Source: Agrostemma githago
Lineage: Eukaryota; Streptophyta; Magnoliopsida; Caryophyllales; Caryophyllaceae
Length of the DNA: 64,000 nucleotides
Assembly (NCBI GenBank): GCA_958450325.1
Contig: OY288243.1
Coordinates: 38,786,878 to 38,850,877 of the forward strand
Reading direction: 5' to 3'
The notes beneath the pieces are model-generated. The model ran no database searches. It worked only from the letters and a program-made list of their open reading frames with translations, and was not told the origin of the DNA. The translations under genes and the position numbers were made by a program. Shown here one piece after another: positions 1 to 10,750 of this stretch (its first letter is position 1; each line of letters begins with the position of its first letter).

Positions 1-222
1 ATTTATGCACAAAAAGACCTTCCATCCTCCTCATTCATTTTTGTCATAAAAAAAATATTCAACCTTTCTTTCTCTCTTGGTTTGGCCGTGTACTCCCTCC
101 TCTATCTTAGGCTAATCTTTGCTCCATTTTGAGTCACAATCGCATCGTTTCTATCATCAAAATAATCCTCTTTCCGACCTCTTCGTTAAGGTATTAATCG
201 ACGTCATTTTCGATCAATATTT

Positions 223-1496
223 TTTTATTTTGGTGTAAATGTAAGTATATATATCAAAATCGAGTCATTTTACAACCAACTTGTACTCCATATCTCCCTA
301 TTTAGTTATCAATCACCTTAGCAACCTATCGACATATGAATAATATTTACAAGGAATGCTTTTCCTGCAACATATGAGTTTTGATCTTATCTCCATACGC
401 ACTAACTGAATAACATACTCTGGATGTTCAAGCCGCAGTTGGATTCTACATTGATTTCGAACCCTCCAAATATGGTACCATTCCCCTAATATACCAGCTG
501 CCACTACCTGCTTGCTCAATTATGATTTTAGTCTTAGTTTCCTCCACCAGTCCGCTGTACCAGCAGCAGGTACCTGTACCCGTAGCCAGTTTGATAATAG
601 TAAGAAGCAGCGTTTAGCATATTGGCAAGATGAAAACAGGTGGGTGTGCGATTCATCTTCAGTTCCACATATACAGCATTCCACGCTCATGATGCCACTA
701 TATTTCTGCAGTCTGTCCCTAGTAAGTAACCGGTTCTGACATACTAGCCAAGCTATAAACCCATGTTTAGGAAGACTCATACGATTCCAAACCAGTTTAT
801 TCCATCCCACTTTCTGCCCATGGACCCTTAACCAATCATAACCCTTTGCAACTGTGTATTTCTGTCCCTGACTAAGCAGCGTAGGAAACATATTATTAGA
901 GTAAAATAAATCCTTAACCCAGCATATCTTTCTCCAAGACCAACTAGAGTTAAGGGTAGGTTGATAAGAACACCAATCCTGATCACGAAGATAGACGGCA
1001 TGTATCCATTTAACCCATAAGTGGTCCGCTTTACTTGTTACCCACCATGCATAATTACCAATGCAAGCAACGTTCCATAGGTGGTTGTCCTTGAGGTCCA
1101 AACCTCCCTCTTCTTTAGTACAGCAGACTTTCTCCCAAGCTACTAATGGAGGGGAATTATAGTGCTCAATTCCTTGCCATAAAAAGTTCCTGCATATAGA
1201 ATTAATTCTGTTGATGACACTAGTAGGTATGATAAATATACGTGCCCAATACATGTGAAGTGTGCTTAGAACCGATTGCACCAACACCAATCTTCCACTG
1301 TATGACAGTTTTCTAGCCCCCAAGGCTCTGATCCTTCCCACAATCTTCTCAGTAAGTAAATGACACTCCATCACTGAAATCTTCTTAGGTGACATAGAAA
1401 TGCCCAAATACTTAAAAGGTAAACTACCCTTTTCCATTCCAGTAATGTCTTTAATCTGTACAGTATCTACCTCCTAAATCCCATTATAATAAATGC
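223..1496 (-). mobile_element. 5'-truncated LINE insertion with 13-bp target duplication
   Basis: The insert sits between two copies of TCGATCAATATTT (210-222 and 1497-1509). Removing it restores the uninterrupted LTR seen at 16928-16950. Its 3' end, on the minus strand, finishes in a short A-rich run (T-rich at 221-230 on the plus strand). Truncated 5' end, A tail and long direct repeat are the signature of target-primed reverse transcription. Only the end of ORF2 is present. Confidence 0.92.
520..1475 (-). pseudogene. LINE ORF2 C-terminal remnant (end of RT plus zf-RVT region)
   Basis: The reading frame, open from about 1475 down to a stop at 520, encodes about 318 residues. It starts in the thumb region after the RT catalytic core (FKYLGISM, ARKLSYSGRLVLVQSVLSTL). 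It ends in the Cys/His-rich zf-RVT segment common in plant LINE ORF2 proteins (CCICGTEDESHTHLFSSC). No endonuclease or FADD box is present, so the copy is dead on arrival. It aligns well with the decayed plus-strand LINE at 32973-35066, so both belong to one family. Sequence from 239 to 519 is its 3' untranslated part. Confidence 0.88.
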
Positions 1497-2391
1497 TCGA
1501 TCAATATTTACCTTGATTTTTATTAGTTTTCTCATGGTATTTTTCTGCCATGATTTTCGTGTTTGGTAGGATTTTTGGACGATCCCGAAGCCGACGAATA
1601 TATAATCGATTCAGACTTGGAGTAGAGGTAACGTCGATGTTACTCGGTATTTCATGATTTTAATTGAGTATTTGCATGTATATATTTTTATACTTTATTT
1701 TTGACAATATATGTATGTCTTATAATCTGGAAAATTTTTAAAAGTTGAAAATTTGCATGTTTCGGTATTTTTATCGTTTTTACGAGATTAACGATTAAAC
1801 TGTTATATTAATTTGTAAAATCATAATATTCGGCCTAAACATGTAATATATGTTTATATTCTGGAAAAATGTTGTTTTTGATGATTTTTAATAATTAAGT
1901 ATTTTTCTGATATTTTAGTTATCGATTATTGAATTATTACCGTTTACGGACAAAAACATTTAAAAACCGATTTTTAGTTCTAGTACTTAAACATTTTATT
2001 TTAATCTGATTTTTGACGTGGTGAAACTTTCTGGTGAAATAGAATTTTCTGAATTTATTTCATAGTTTTTCGGAATTGTTAAGTGGATGAATTAATTAAT
2101 CACTTTAAATCATCGTTTATCGTTAAAACCGTGTTTGTCGTTTAAATTCTCGATTTCTGGTCTTTAGTTTAAATCTGAAAAAAATTATGATTCTGATGAT
2201 TTCATATTAAAATATAATTTTATGATTTTAGTGCCTTAATAAAATGTTAGGAACGATAAGTTTTATTAATGGAATCTTTAATTGTGAAAACGGGTTTTGA
2301 AGACGGTTTTGACGGAAGTGGTAAATCTGGAACTTTGGAAAATCTGGAAAATTAGTATATTCTGAAAAATGATGATTTTAGGTTTAATAAT

Positions 2392-4799
2392 TGTGGACAT
2401 GAAATAGGTCCACCCCGACGCGGCCACGCGCGGGTTTGGGGAGGCGAATGAATCTCCATATGAGATGGTCCAATTGAAATTTAAATCGAAGTTGGAGTCG
2501 CCACCGAATTTTATGGTTATTCGGAACCGTTCGAGCCCACTCTATGTCGTAGTGGGCCGTGTACAAAATACGGCCCATTTCCGATGTCAGAGTTTATTGG
2601 GCTCGTCCCTTTGCAGTTCGATACCGATGCCGACTTGAGCGGTTTATCGTATATTGAATGACTCTCGTTGCCAATGGTTTCGGACATCCAGAAACCACGG
2701 TTCTGAGTAAGGGGTGAGGCTACGTGTTGGGAAGTTCACTAAGAACACCCAACCCCGCCCGCACATTAGCGGCCTCTACTAGGATATCGAATGATTTTTT
2801 AATACGCGCGTTAGTTGAACGATGAATGATATGCAAACAGTGTTTTCCTAAGCATGTGAGGAATTGAACGGGTTGCTAAGTCGGTTTAATGCACGAAAAA
2901 TTAACGTCGAAGTTGAATTTAGCATGTGGGATTCGTTTTAGTATAATAAAACAAATGATGAAAAGGAATGAATTTGCTACAAGATGAACAAACGAGTTAG
3001 TATCGATTTGTGAAGAAATAATATAGCAAGTATGATGAATATGCAAGACCGAGAAAATATTCGTCGAAATCTGAAAAATATTGTTAAAAAGACACGGTTT
3101 TGTATAAAAAACGAAGCTCGAAAAAAAAAAAAAAAAAAGAAAGACGTGTTGCGTGACAGCCGGCCGCGCGGCTCGTCCAGGACGCCGGCGGGTCGCGTGG
3201 CAGGCTGATTCCGAAAGCGGTTTTTTTTTGAAAATTCGATGCTTTTATTAAATCGCGTACAAATATTGTATGATTCGTACTCGATTTAATATTTTCGATT
3301 TTCGTTATATTCGATAATTGACTACGAAATCAATATCAAATACTCGGAATAATTTTGGAAAAGATATAAATTTTAGAAATCGTTTCGTAGAATAATAAAA
3401 CGAACGAAAAAAAAGCTAAAATAGGACTCGGGTTTCAGGCCCGTGCGCGAGTCGCCTAGGCTTGGCGCGACTCGCGTGCGGGTCTGTCCGATTTTTATTT
3501 TTTTTGTTCGAAATTGTTAATTTTGATAAATCGCGTACAAAATATGAATTAATTTGTATTCGATTTTATGTTTTCGATATTCGTCGTACCCGATATTCGA
3601 TTATGAAATCGATATCGAGTATTCAGAATGACTTAAAAAAAGTTTTGTAAAAAGAAGTTTGAACGAAAAGAAAAGATGTAACGATTTTTAACATCGTCGA
3701 GATCTTAATATAATTCTTTTTGACACAATATTCGATTATAGAAAATCGATATCATATTTTTAAGAATGTTCGATATATGAAAATAGTTTTTAATAATATC
3801 GATATTAGAAAATAAAAAAGAACGACGACGACCCGTAATAAAAAGACGACCGACGAGGAAGAAAGAAAAAAAAGACGAGAAGAAGAAGAGAAGAAGAGAG
3901 AGAAATCGGGTTTGGTACACCCTCAACCTACATGCTTCTGTTTACTCAGAACGGGGCTCGTCGGGTCGTGGCTTGGGCACAAGAGCGTCGAGTGGATGTC
4001 GGTGAGTTTGCGGTGGTTCGGTTAGGTGGGACGTGCGAAGGGTATCGGGTAACGGGCCGGTTTCCTTCGGGTTTATAGTATCGGTTTCTCGATGCTGAGT
4101 TTTATGCTTATGAGTGTATGTGTAAGGATGATTGATGTGAAAAAGTTGTGTATCTCTGATCGATAAAAAGTTGATGTGTTGGATCTCTAAAGTTGTTGTA
4201 TGCAAGGGGCTATTTATAGGGAGTTTCCGACCTTGGCTAGAAGAGTTTGAACTATCGTTTAGGATAGGAAATGTAGGAGTTTGAGAAGCACGAGAATTCC
4301 GTTTACTTGGCAAAGAAGAAAGGAATCTCGGCTGGCTGTGTGCTGCTCGGCCGAGTATTTGCACTCGGTCGGGTGTTTGAATCGGTTTTCGGATAGGATT
4401 CCTGCTTGAGATCGAATTCCATCCTTAAACGGAATTGTTTATTATTTTGTGAAGCTGATTTTTTGTAGGATTGGAGTAGGGAACAGCCGTGTGAGGTGTC
4501 ACGGCTGACTCACGTGTCTCGGGAAAATCTTTGACCGGGTTTTGACTCGGTCGCTAAAAGATGGTTTTACCCCTGGTCTCGGAATCGACCCAAATTAGTC
4601 TTATTTGACTCGAAACGACCCACTGGGCCTGATTTTGAGGTTGGTTTTGTGAGATATGTACTCCATAATGAGCCCAAGCTAAATATCCATGATTTCGAAC
4701 CCATTTCCGAGAACGTTAAAGCATGTTTGCGTCCGATCATCATCGGGTGTTTGTCGGAAACTACTATAGACACCTGGCAGCAAAATGTGGGTGTCTACA
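2392..4799 (-). repeat. 3' LTR of Tat element 1 (2408 bp)
   Basis: On the plus strand it runs from TGTGGACATG to GGGTGTCTACA; in element orientation it begins TGTAGACACCC and ends TGTCCACA, with canonical TG..CA ends. It is exactly as long as the solo LTR at 17832-20239 and matches the first 951 bp of the truncated 5' LTR. A TATA box on the minus strand lies at 4210-4219. Long purine-rich stretches around 3830-3905 and AT-rich runs contain only chance ORFs. Confidence 0.92.
4210..4219 (-). promoter_or_regulatory. LTR promoter TATA box, element 1
   Basis: The minus strand reads CTATAAATAG here, the best TATA match in the LTR. The same box occurs in the solo LTR (19650-19659) and at the corresponding place in elements 2, 3 and 4. 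A degenerate pair of CTCGGYCGAGT-like palindromes lies 126-164 bp upstream (4345-4374), a counterpart of the palindrome arrays of elements 3 and 4. Confidence 0.7.
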
Positions 4800-4844
4800 C
4801 AGCCCCCACTCTGACTGAGGCTTGGACAGGGCGAAAGTCAGAGT
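4800..4844 (-). promoter_or_regulatory. Polypurine tract and overlapping hairpin, element 1
   Basis: In element orientation AGAGTGGGGGCTG abuts the 3' LTR, as expected for the plus-strand priming polypurine tract of Tat elements. The inverted repeat ACTCTGACT / AGTCAGAGT (4808-4816 and 4836-4844, 19-nt loop) overlaps it. The same arrangement with the same loop length is found in elements 3 and 4. Confidence 0.8.
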
Positions 4845-5338
4845 AGCTACCAGGTCAATCAAGGATTAAAACCCGGTAGCTTCCGGTCGGGTCGTTTAAG
4901 GTCCATTAGACCTGCGTAAAGGGCCCGCCGGCCATGGATTAGAAATGTACCTGAGCTGATGATAACTCCGTGGGGGGATTGAACTCGTCGCATAAGACTT
5001 AAAATGGACCTATATGTGGGCTCATCTTGTTAAATGCCGCTGGGGAGTTATGCAAATTGCACGGTCCTGCTTGAGTCGTCCTGTACATATTTATGCAAAG
5101 TTGCAAAGTTTTGCATGTAACATTTGTAGGAAAAATGACTCGCGCTGGGAAATAAAAATTTTGAGAAAAAGGTTTTGAATTTTTGAGTTTGTAGGAGTCT
5201 TTGAAAATTAGAGAATTTTTGACTCTGAAAAGGAATAGGAATGCTCGAGATGACTTAACTAAATCTCAGGATAAGGATTGTATGCTAAATACTCTAGGAT
5301 TGGGAATCCTAAGGTGAGGAGGAGATTTGGTTTTATGC

Positions 5339-5346
5339 TATAAATA
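5339..5346 (+). promoter_or_regulatory. TATA box of the antisense gene, element 1
   Basis: TATAAATA lies 117 bp before the ATG at 5456, on the strand opposite to gag-pol. Equivalent boxes stand before the homologous genes of element 2 (25072-25079) and element 3 (42181-42188). The constant placement suggests a dedicated promoter rather than read-through. Confidence 0.6.
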
Positions 5347-5455
5347 CCCCCTCCTTGCTTTATAAATTTTCATAATTCCCACAATTCCCTTTCTTCTTTA
5401 AAGAAGAAAAAAAAACAAGCCTTGAGAAATTATTCTTTCTTTTAGAAATCCAATT

Positions 5456-7159
5456 ATGGGAATCGACCGATTAGTTGGAATGCTGCATGAATGGTCCAAA
5501 TATTTCAGGGATGCCGATAGGGCCATCCTAACTCAGAATGGCGTTACCCAATTGTTCGTGATCCGTCAGATGCAAGTAGATCGTCACTTCTTGGATGCTT
5601 GCCTGTCCTATTGGGACGAAACTTATCATGTATTTGGTTTTCCTCGAGGAGAAATCTGCCCTATCCCTGAGGAAATTGCTGCTGCAGGAGGATGGAATCC
5701 CATACTTCGCCCTGCTATCCCTTTTTCGGTTTCTGACCCAAGGAGGAAGTTACGGGAATTTTTAGGGCTTTCTCATATGGAGGTATCCCGTATGCTAGAA
5801 GGAGATACCGTTTCCTTGATTGATTTAGCTGAAAAATTCATGAACCCAGATGACGTCTGGGTCAGGCCGGTCCATAGCCGTAGGGCCTTTACTTTTTGTA
5901 TGCTCCATGTCTATGCCTTTGAAGGGCATATAGATTCATTATCTTGCATGGGCCATGTTAGACTTTTCACTGTGGCTGATTTAATGGAAACGGAGCACAG
6001 CCCGGCTTGGTTGATTACAGGAGAGATTATCCAGCGTTTGGATAATTGTAAAAGGGATTCGTCAGTCCGGCTGACTGGGAGCACCCGTCTTTTACAGGTA
6101 TACCATTTTTTGATTTTTTTTTCGGCTTTTTCTGATTTTCCGCGTTTTCGATTTTTTTCGATTCTCCCGATTTCTGCGGTCTTCTCGATTTTCACGTTTT
6201 TTTTTTTGACGTGATTTTGAAGATTTTTCGCGTTTTCGGTTTTTTTTGCGGGTTTTTCAACTGTGGCTGTTCGAGAGGCTATTGATCTAGGATCCTCCCC
6301 TAGATGTGAGCCGGTATCAACCCGACAAGTAATGATGAGGAGACGAGCCATTGCCTTTTCTCGCTTTAACACCCAAAAATACTGGGATGAGGTGCTATCC
6401 TTCCATGGAGGCCTAGTGATCCGCTGGACCGTGCCATGGTGGCCGATTTACGTTTGGACCGGTTTGGAGTCTCGAGATAGGGCTAGATATCAGGTAATCC
6501 TATCTTATAGACAGACAATTCACCTCTTTCCCGATCGCATACTTAGGCAATATGGTCGGGTGCAAAGAATCCCAGAGATCGAGGCAGTCGTGAGTGAATC
6601 TACTCAGTTGACGGATGTAATGTGTGACACCTGGATGCAAAGGTGGTATACACGAGCTACTTGGCCCGTTCCTAGAAATCCTCAATCGATCTGGGTAACT
6701 GACTCTTATGTAAGATGGACACGAGCTGATTCAGCTAAAACCCGAGCTGCCTTGAAAACTGACGAGCCCTTTGACCTGTTATGCCGGGAACATGCTAAAG
6801 ATAATAGAAGCTTCTTTGACGAAGACACTACACCGGCAGGTCAGAAAGGAAGATCTAGGACTCAGACTGAAGGGTCCAGTACTAAGTGTGCACGGGGGAA
6901 AGTGAGCCCCCAGACGGAATTAGAAAGGAGACTAGGGCCAAAGTTGGCGGTCAAGGACCGACTTGGTCCTCGAGACAGAATTCCCGAGCCCGTCAGGGCT
7001 CGGCTCGGACCGGTGCAAGTGGTGGAAGACCCAAAATCGAAGAAGCGGGTTCGAGCAAGAGAAGTTCCTCTCGTGATTAAGGAACGTTCGCCCCCGCCCC
7101 GTCGGCCTCGGGCTCCACGTGACCCGAGAGATAAGGGGAAAGGAAAAATGTATGAGTAG
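5456..7159 (+). pseudogene. Antisense accessory gene of element 1 (DUF7745/PMD-like), two exons
   Basis: Exon 1 (5456-6097) has 214 codons and ends CAG|GTATAC at the same codon as in element 3. Hallmarks are the N-terminal MGIDRL start, FLDACLSYWDETYHVFGFPRG and CPIPEEIAAAGGW. This resembles the plant DUF7745/plant-mobile-domain-like proteins often carried by Tat elements (family recalled, not searched). Exon 2 ends at 7159 and carries IRWTVPWW, three to four RLGP repeats and a basic tail with KERSPPPRR, suggesting nucleic-acid binding or nuclear import. The acceptor homologous to element 3 reads CAA instead of CAG at 6258-6260. An AG at 6309-6310 would restore frame, giving about 496 residues. 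No internal stop lies in exon 1 or in the open part of exon 2. The function is unknown, and it may still be translated if the cryptic acceptor is used. Confidence 0.75.
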
Positions 7160-7276
7160 TCTCCTAAATTTATTATTTAAGTATTACTACTATTTTTGTG
7201 GTGTGATTTTGTTGTTGTTCTTTTTTTGAATTCCCGAGTTTATCGGTAAATAATAAAAAGACATATTAGTGAATAC

Positions 7277-7368
7277 CGTTCCCGTCTTTTCGTTATTGCA
7301 GTGGTTGTACCCTTTTGAGGGGTTGTCTACGTATCCAAAATTAATGGAATCAAACCTTCCGTAGTTCA
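7277..7368 (+). other. Conserved 3' block downstream of the antisense gene, element 1
   Basis: The block contains GGTTGTACCC, a GGGGTTG partner, CTACGTATCC, GAATCAAACC and CGTAGTTC. It lies 120-210 bp after the antisense-gene stop and just beyond the integrase end. All four Tat elements keep it in the same orientation relative to the element. Two nested inverted repeats (ACCC/GGGT and CTACG/CGTAG) are possible. An AATAAAAAG just upstream (about 7250) could be a poly(A) signal for the antisense transcript. Confidence 0.65.
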
Positions 7369-7525
7369 GAAGTATTTTTGCAATTTTTCGAAATACATCA
7401 AGATTATTAATTCGAGATGTGCAACGGTAGGATAAATAATCCTAACTTATTGACTTGCTTAAAATTTTTGAATATTCATAAAAAGAAAATTTTTATAAAT
7501 TTTGCAAATGACATTGAGATAGGGT

Positions 7526-8917
7526 TTATGGGTAATAACGCTTCAGTTGGTCCAAGTTTGTTGGGTTGACGAACTCGTTTCCGTCCAAATCTGTTAGCAT
7601 TACTGCTCCTCCCGAAAGAATTTTCTTCACTAGATATGGCCCAGCCCAATTGGGTTTGAATTTTCCCCTTGGGTCAACTGGTAGTAAAGCTCGAACGGAT
7701 TTTAGGACTAGATCGCCCTCTTTGATGTTCTTGGGCCTATCCCTCTTGTTAAAAGCCCGTTGGATGCTTTTCTAATATATCTGAATATTATTTAGAGCCC
7801 GGGATCGCCGTTCGTCTAAGAAGACCAGCGAGTCATATCGGGCTTGGACCCAATCTGCTTCAGGTACCTGGCTCTCGAGCAGAATCCTAAGGGATGGTAC
7901 TTCTAGCTCGATTGGCTGGACTGCTTCCATTCCATATGTCAGATAGTATGGAGTTGCTCCGGTTGCAGTTCGAATTGATGTCCGATATCCCCATAAGGCA
8001 AAGGGTATCTTGTCGGGCCAATCCCGGTGATTCTCAGCCATCTTTTTAAGTATGGTGACAATTGTTTTATTGGCTGCCTCCACCGCTCCATTTGTTTGGG
8101 GACGGTAAGGCGATGATGTATGCCTTTGGATCTTGTACTTTTCCAGCAAAGTGGCAGTTTCAGCTTGGAAATGGGTCCCGTGATCGCTGATGAACTCGTG
8201 CGGAATCCCGTATCGACATATAATTTTATTTTGGATGAATTTAGCCACATGTTTGGCATTCAGGATCCGGTATGACTCGGCTTCGACCCATTTAGTGAAA
8301 TAGTCAATAGCCACTAGGATGAAGCAGGGACCTCCTGTCCCGGAAGGGTTCACTTTCCCGATTATATCGATTCCCCATGTTGAGAATGGCCATGGTGATG
8401 TCATGGTATATAATAGGGATGAAGGCATATGCTGAACATTGGCGAAAATCTGACAGTTATGGCAGTGTTTGACATACAACTGACAGTCAGTTTCCATGCT
8501 ATTCCAATAGTAACCGAGTCTCGCGATTTTCCGGGCCAACATACGGGCGTTCATATGCGGACCGTTTTCACCATCATGTACCTCGGCCATGACTCTTTCG
8601 GCTTGAGTTTTGTCAATGCATAAGAGTAAAGCCCCATGTGCTGTCTTCTTATATAACTGTCCATCGTCTGTGCGGATGAACTGGGTTGCCCATCTTCGTA
8701 GGGCTTTCTTGGCCCGGTTTTCAGCTCCCGGAGGATATTCCCCTGACGTTAAGTAGGTTAGAACAGCCTGATACCAAGGTTTTGGGTCAGTTATTTCAAT
8801 ATCTTGGATAGCGTGGATGTATGCCGGCTCGTACCCTCTTTCGACACAAATGGGCTTGTTGCTTAGATGTGCTGGGATATTCAGTAAAGATGCTAATTTT
8901 GAGAGAGCATCTGCAAA
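7526..8917 (-). pseudogene. Integrase region of element 1 gag-pol
   Basis: This is the last part of the single gag-pol frame; the stop is at 7526-7528. It keeps the CX2C of the zinc finger (KHCHNCQ), the DDE core residues (WGIDIIGK, ISDHGTHF, NGAVEAAN) and the C-terminal GPYLVKKI / LTDLDGNEF region. One premature TAG lies at 7772-7774, where element 3 has CAG, about 82 codons before the natural end. The core is therefore intact but the C-terminal DNA-binding tail would be lost. Confidence 0.88.
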
Positions 8918-10750
8918 CTAGTTTTCTTCCCGAGGCAGATCGATGTACTCTACTTTTTGGAATTGTTTTTCGAGAACCCTTACTCGTGCTTGGTAAGCCA
9001 CGAGATTTGCGTTCCGAGTTTTCCATTTTTGTAGGGCTTGATTTATGACTAAAGATGAGTCACCGTGGACCCGGAGGTTTGTTACTCCTAAATCAGCGGC
9101 GACTTGCAGTCCGTGAATGCATGCTTCGTACTCGGCTGCGTTGTTAGTCATGTCAAAATCTAGCTTGATAGATAGCGGGGTGTGTTCCCCTTGTGGTGAG
9201 ATTAGTAAAATCCCGACACCAAATCCTCAGAAGTTGGACGCTCCGTCAAAATACAGATCCCATGTGTCGATGTCGGTATGGAATATGTTTTCATCTGGAA
9301 AGGCCCAAGTATCGGTGTGTTCTTCCTCGGATACCGGACTATCGGCGAGGAATTCCGCTACTACCCGGCCTTTGATGGCTTTTAAATGTACGAACTTGAG
9401 GTCAAACTCAGCCAGCATTAAAGTCCATCTGGATATACGGCCGTTGAGGATGGGCTTTTCGAATAGATACTTGATTGGATCCATTTTGGATAGCACGTGT
9501 ACCTCGTGACTAAGCATGTAGTGTCGGAGCTTTTTAGTGGCCCATACTAAAGCTAGACATGTCTTCTCGAGCATTGTGTACTTGCATTCGTATTCCAAGA
9601 ACTTTTTACTGATGTAGTAAATAGCCCGCTCTTCGGAATCGACCGTCTGGGCTAGCATAGCGCCCATGGCCGTCTCGGTCGTTGTCAAGTATAGCGATAG
9701 AGGCAAACCGTGCTGAGGTGGCATTAACACCGGTGGAGAGGATAGAATTTCCTTGATCTTATCGAAAGCCATTTGACATTTGTCGTCCCATAGTGTTCGT
9801 TCTCCTATCTTCAGTTTCTTGAAAATGGGCTCACATACCATGGTTAGCTTTGAAATGAACCGACTTATATATTGGACTTTCCCGAGAAACCCCCTTATCT
9901 CCTTTTCGGTTTTAGGCGGTTGCATCTCGGTTATGGCCTTGATCTTTGCTGGGTCAACTTCGATGCCACGTTGGCTGACAATGTGGCCCAGTAGCTTGCC
10001 CGATGTTACCCCGAAACTGCATTTTTGAGGGTTTAACCTCATGTTGTACTTGCGTAGTCGGATAAAGAACTTCCTTAGGGTTGCAATGTGCCCGTTTCGG
10101 TCCTTGGATTTGACAATCATGTCGTCGACGTAGACCTCCACTTTCTTATGCATCATGTCATGCAATAAAGTGGTGGCGGTCCGCTGATAAGTGGCACCGG
10201 CGTTAATAAGCCCAAATGGCATCACGGTATAGCACTAAGTCCCCCAAGGTGTGATGAAGGTGGTCTTACTCATATCTTCTTCCGCCATTTTGATCTGATT
10301 ATATCCGGCATACCCGTCTATGGATGATAGAAGGGCATGATCAGCCGTGTTATCCACCAATATGTCGATGTGTGGCAATGGAAAATTGTCTTTTGGGCTG
10401 GCCTTATTAAGGTCCCGAAAATCTACACATACTCGGACCTTGCCATCCTTTTTGGGTACTGGTACTATGTTTGCAAACCAGTCTGGATATTCAGACACTT
10501 GGATAAAGCCCGCTTTGAATTGTTTATCAACTTCTTCCTTGACTTTGAGAGACCATTCGGGCCTCATTCTTCGGATTTTCTGTTTTACCGGCTTGTACCC
10601 GTCTTTGATGGGTATTCGGTGTTCAGCTATCTCCCGGTCTATTCCCAGCATGTCCTTGTAGGACCATGCAAAGACGTCTTTGAATTCCCGGAGGAGATCC
10701 GTGAATTGTTGTTTCTCCTCGGGATCCAAAGATAGGCCCAACTTAAGCAT
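8918..10750 (-). pseudogene. Reverse transcriptase and dual RNase H region of element 1
   Basis: In frame with gag and integrase. Reverse transcriptase has KDGKVRVCVDFRDLN, MPFGLINAGATYQR and the catalytic YVDD. It is followed by the ancestral RNase H (TTTETAMGAMLAQ) and a second, archaeal-type RNase H (DLYFDGASNF, NNAAEYEA, HGDSSLV), the hallmark of Tat elements. Nonsense codons interrupt it at 10235-10237 (TAC to TAG), 9227-9229 (CGA to TGA) and 8918-8920 (CAG to TAG), judged against element 3. No frameshift is present, so all three pieces stay in one register. Confidence 0.9.

Larger units (their letters stand above)
1..2391 (+). repeat. Tekay-type LTR, left copy, partial and interrupted
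   Basis: Positions 1-210 and 1497-2391 match the LTR copy at 16724-17831 nearly base for base; the left part of the LTR lies outside the window. A LINE fragment (223-1496) interrupts it and Tat element 1 ends it at 2392. The sequence is AT-rich and shows no coding capacity of its own. It is probably the 5' LTR of the same chromovirus whose 3' end lies at 15902-21948, because both copies carry a Tat insertion at the same base. Confidence 0.75.

Noticed and set aside
3942..4364. 140-codon minus-strand ORF in the LTR
   Set aside because: Lies across the TATA box and transcript start region, is low in complexity, and the copy in the solo LTR breaks after 92 codons. Probably chance.
6886..7080. 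Alternative-frame ORF in exon 2 of the antisense gene
   Set aside because: Overlaps the conserved RLGP-repeat frame, which is the one shared with element 3.
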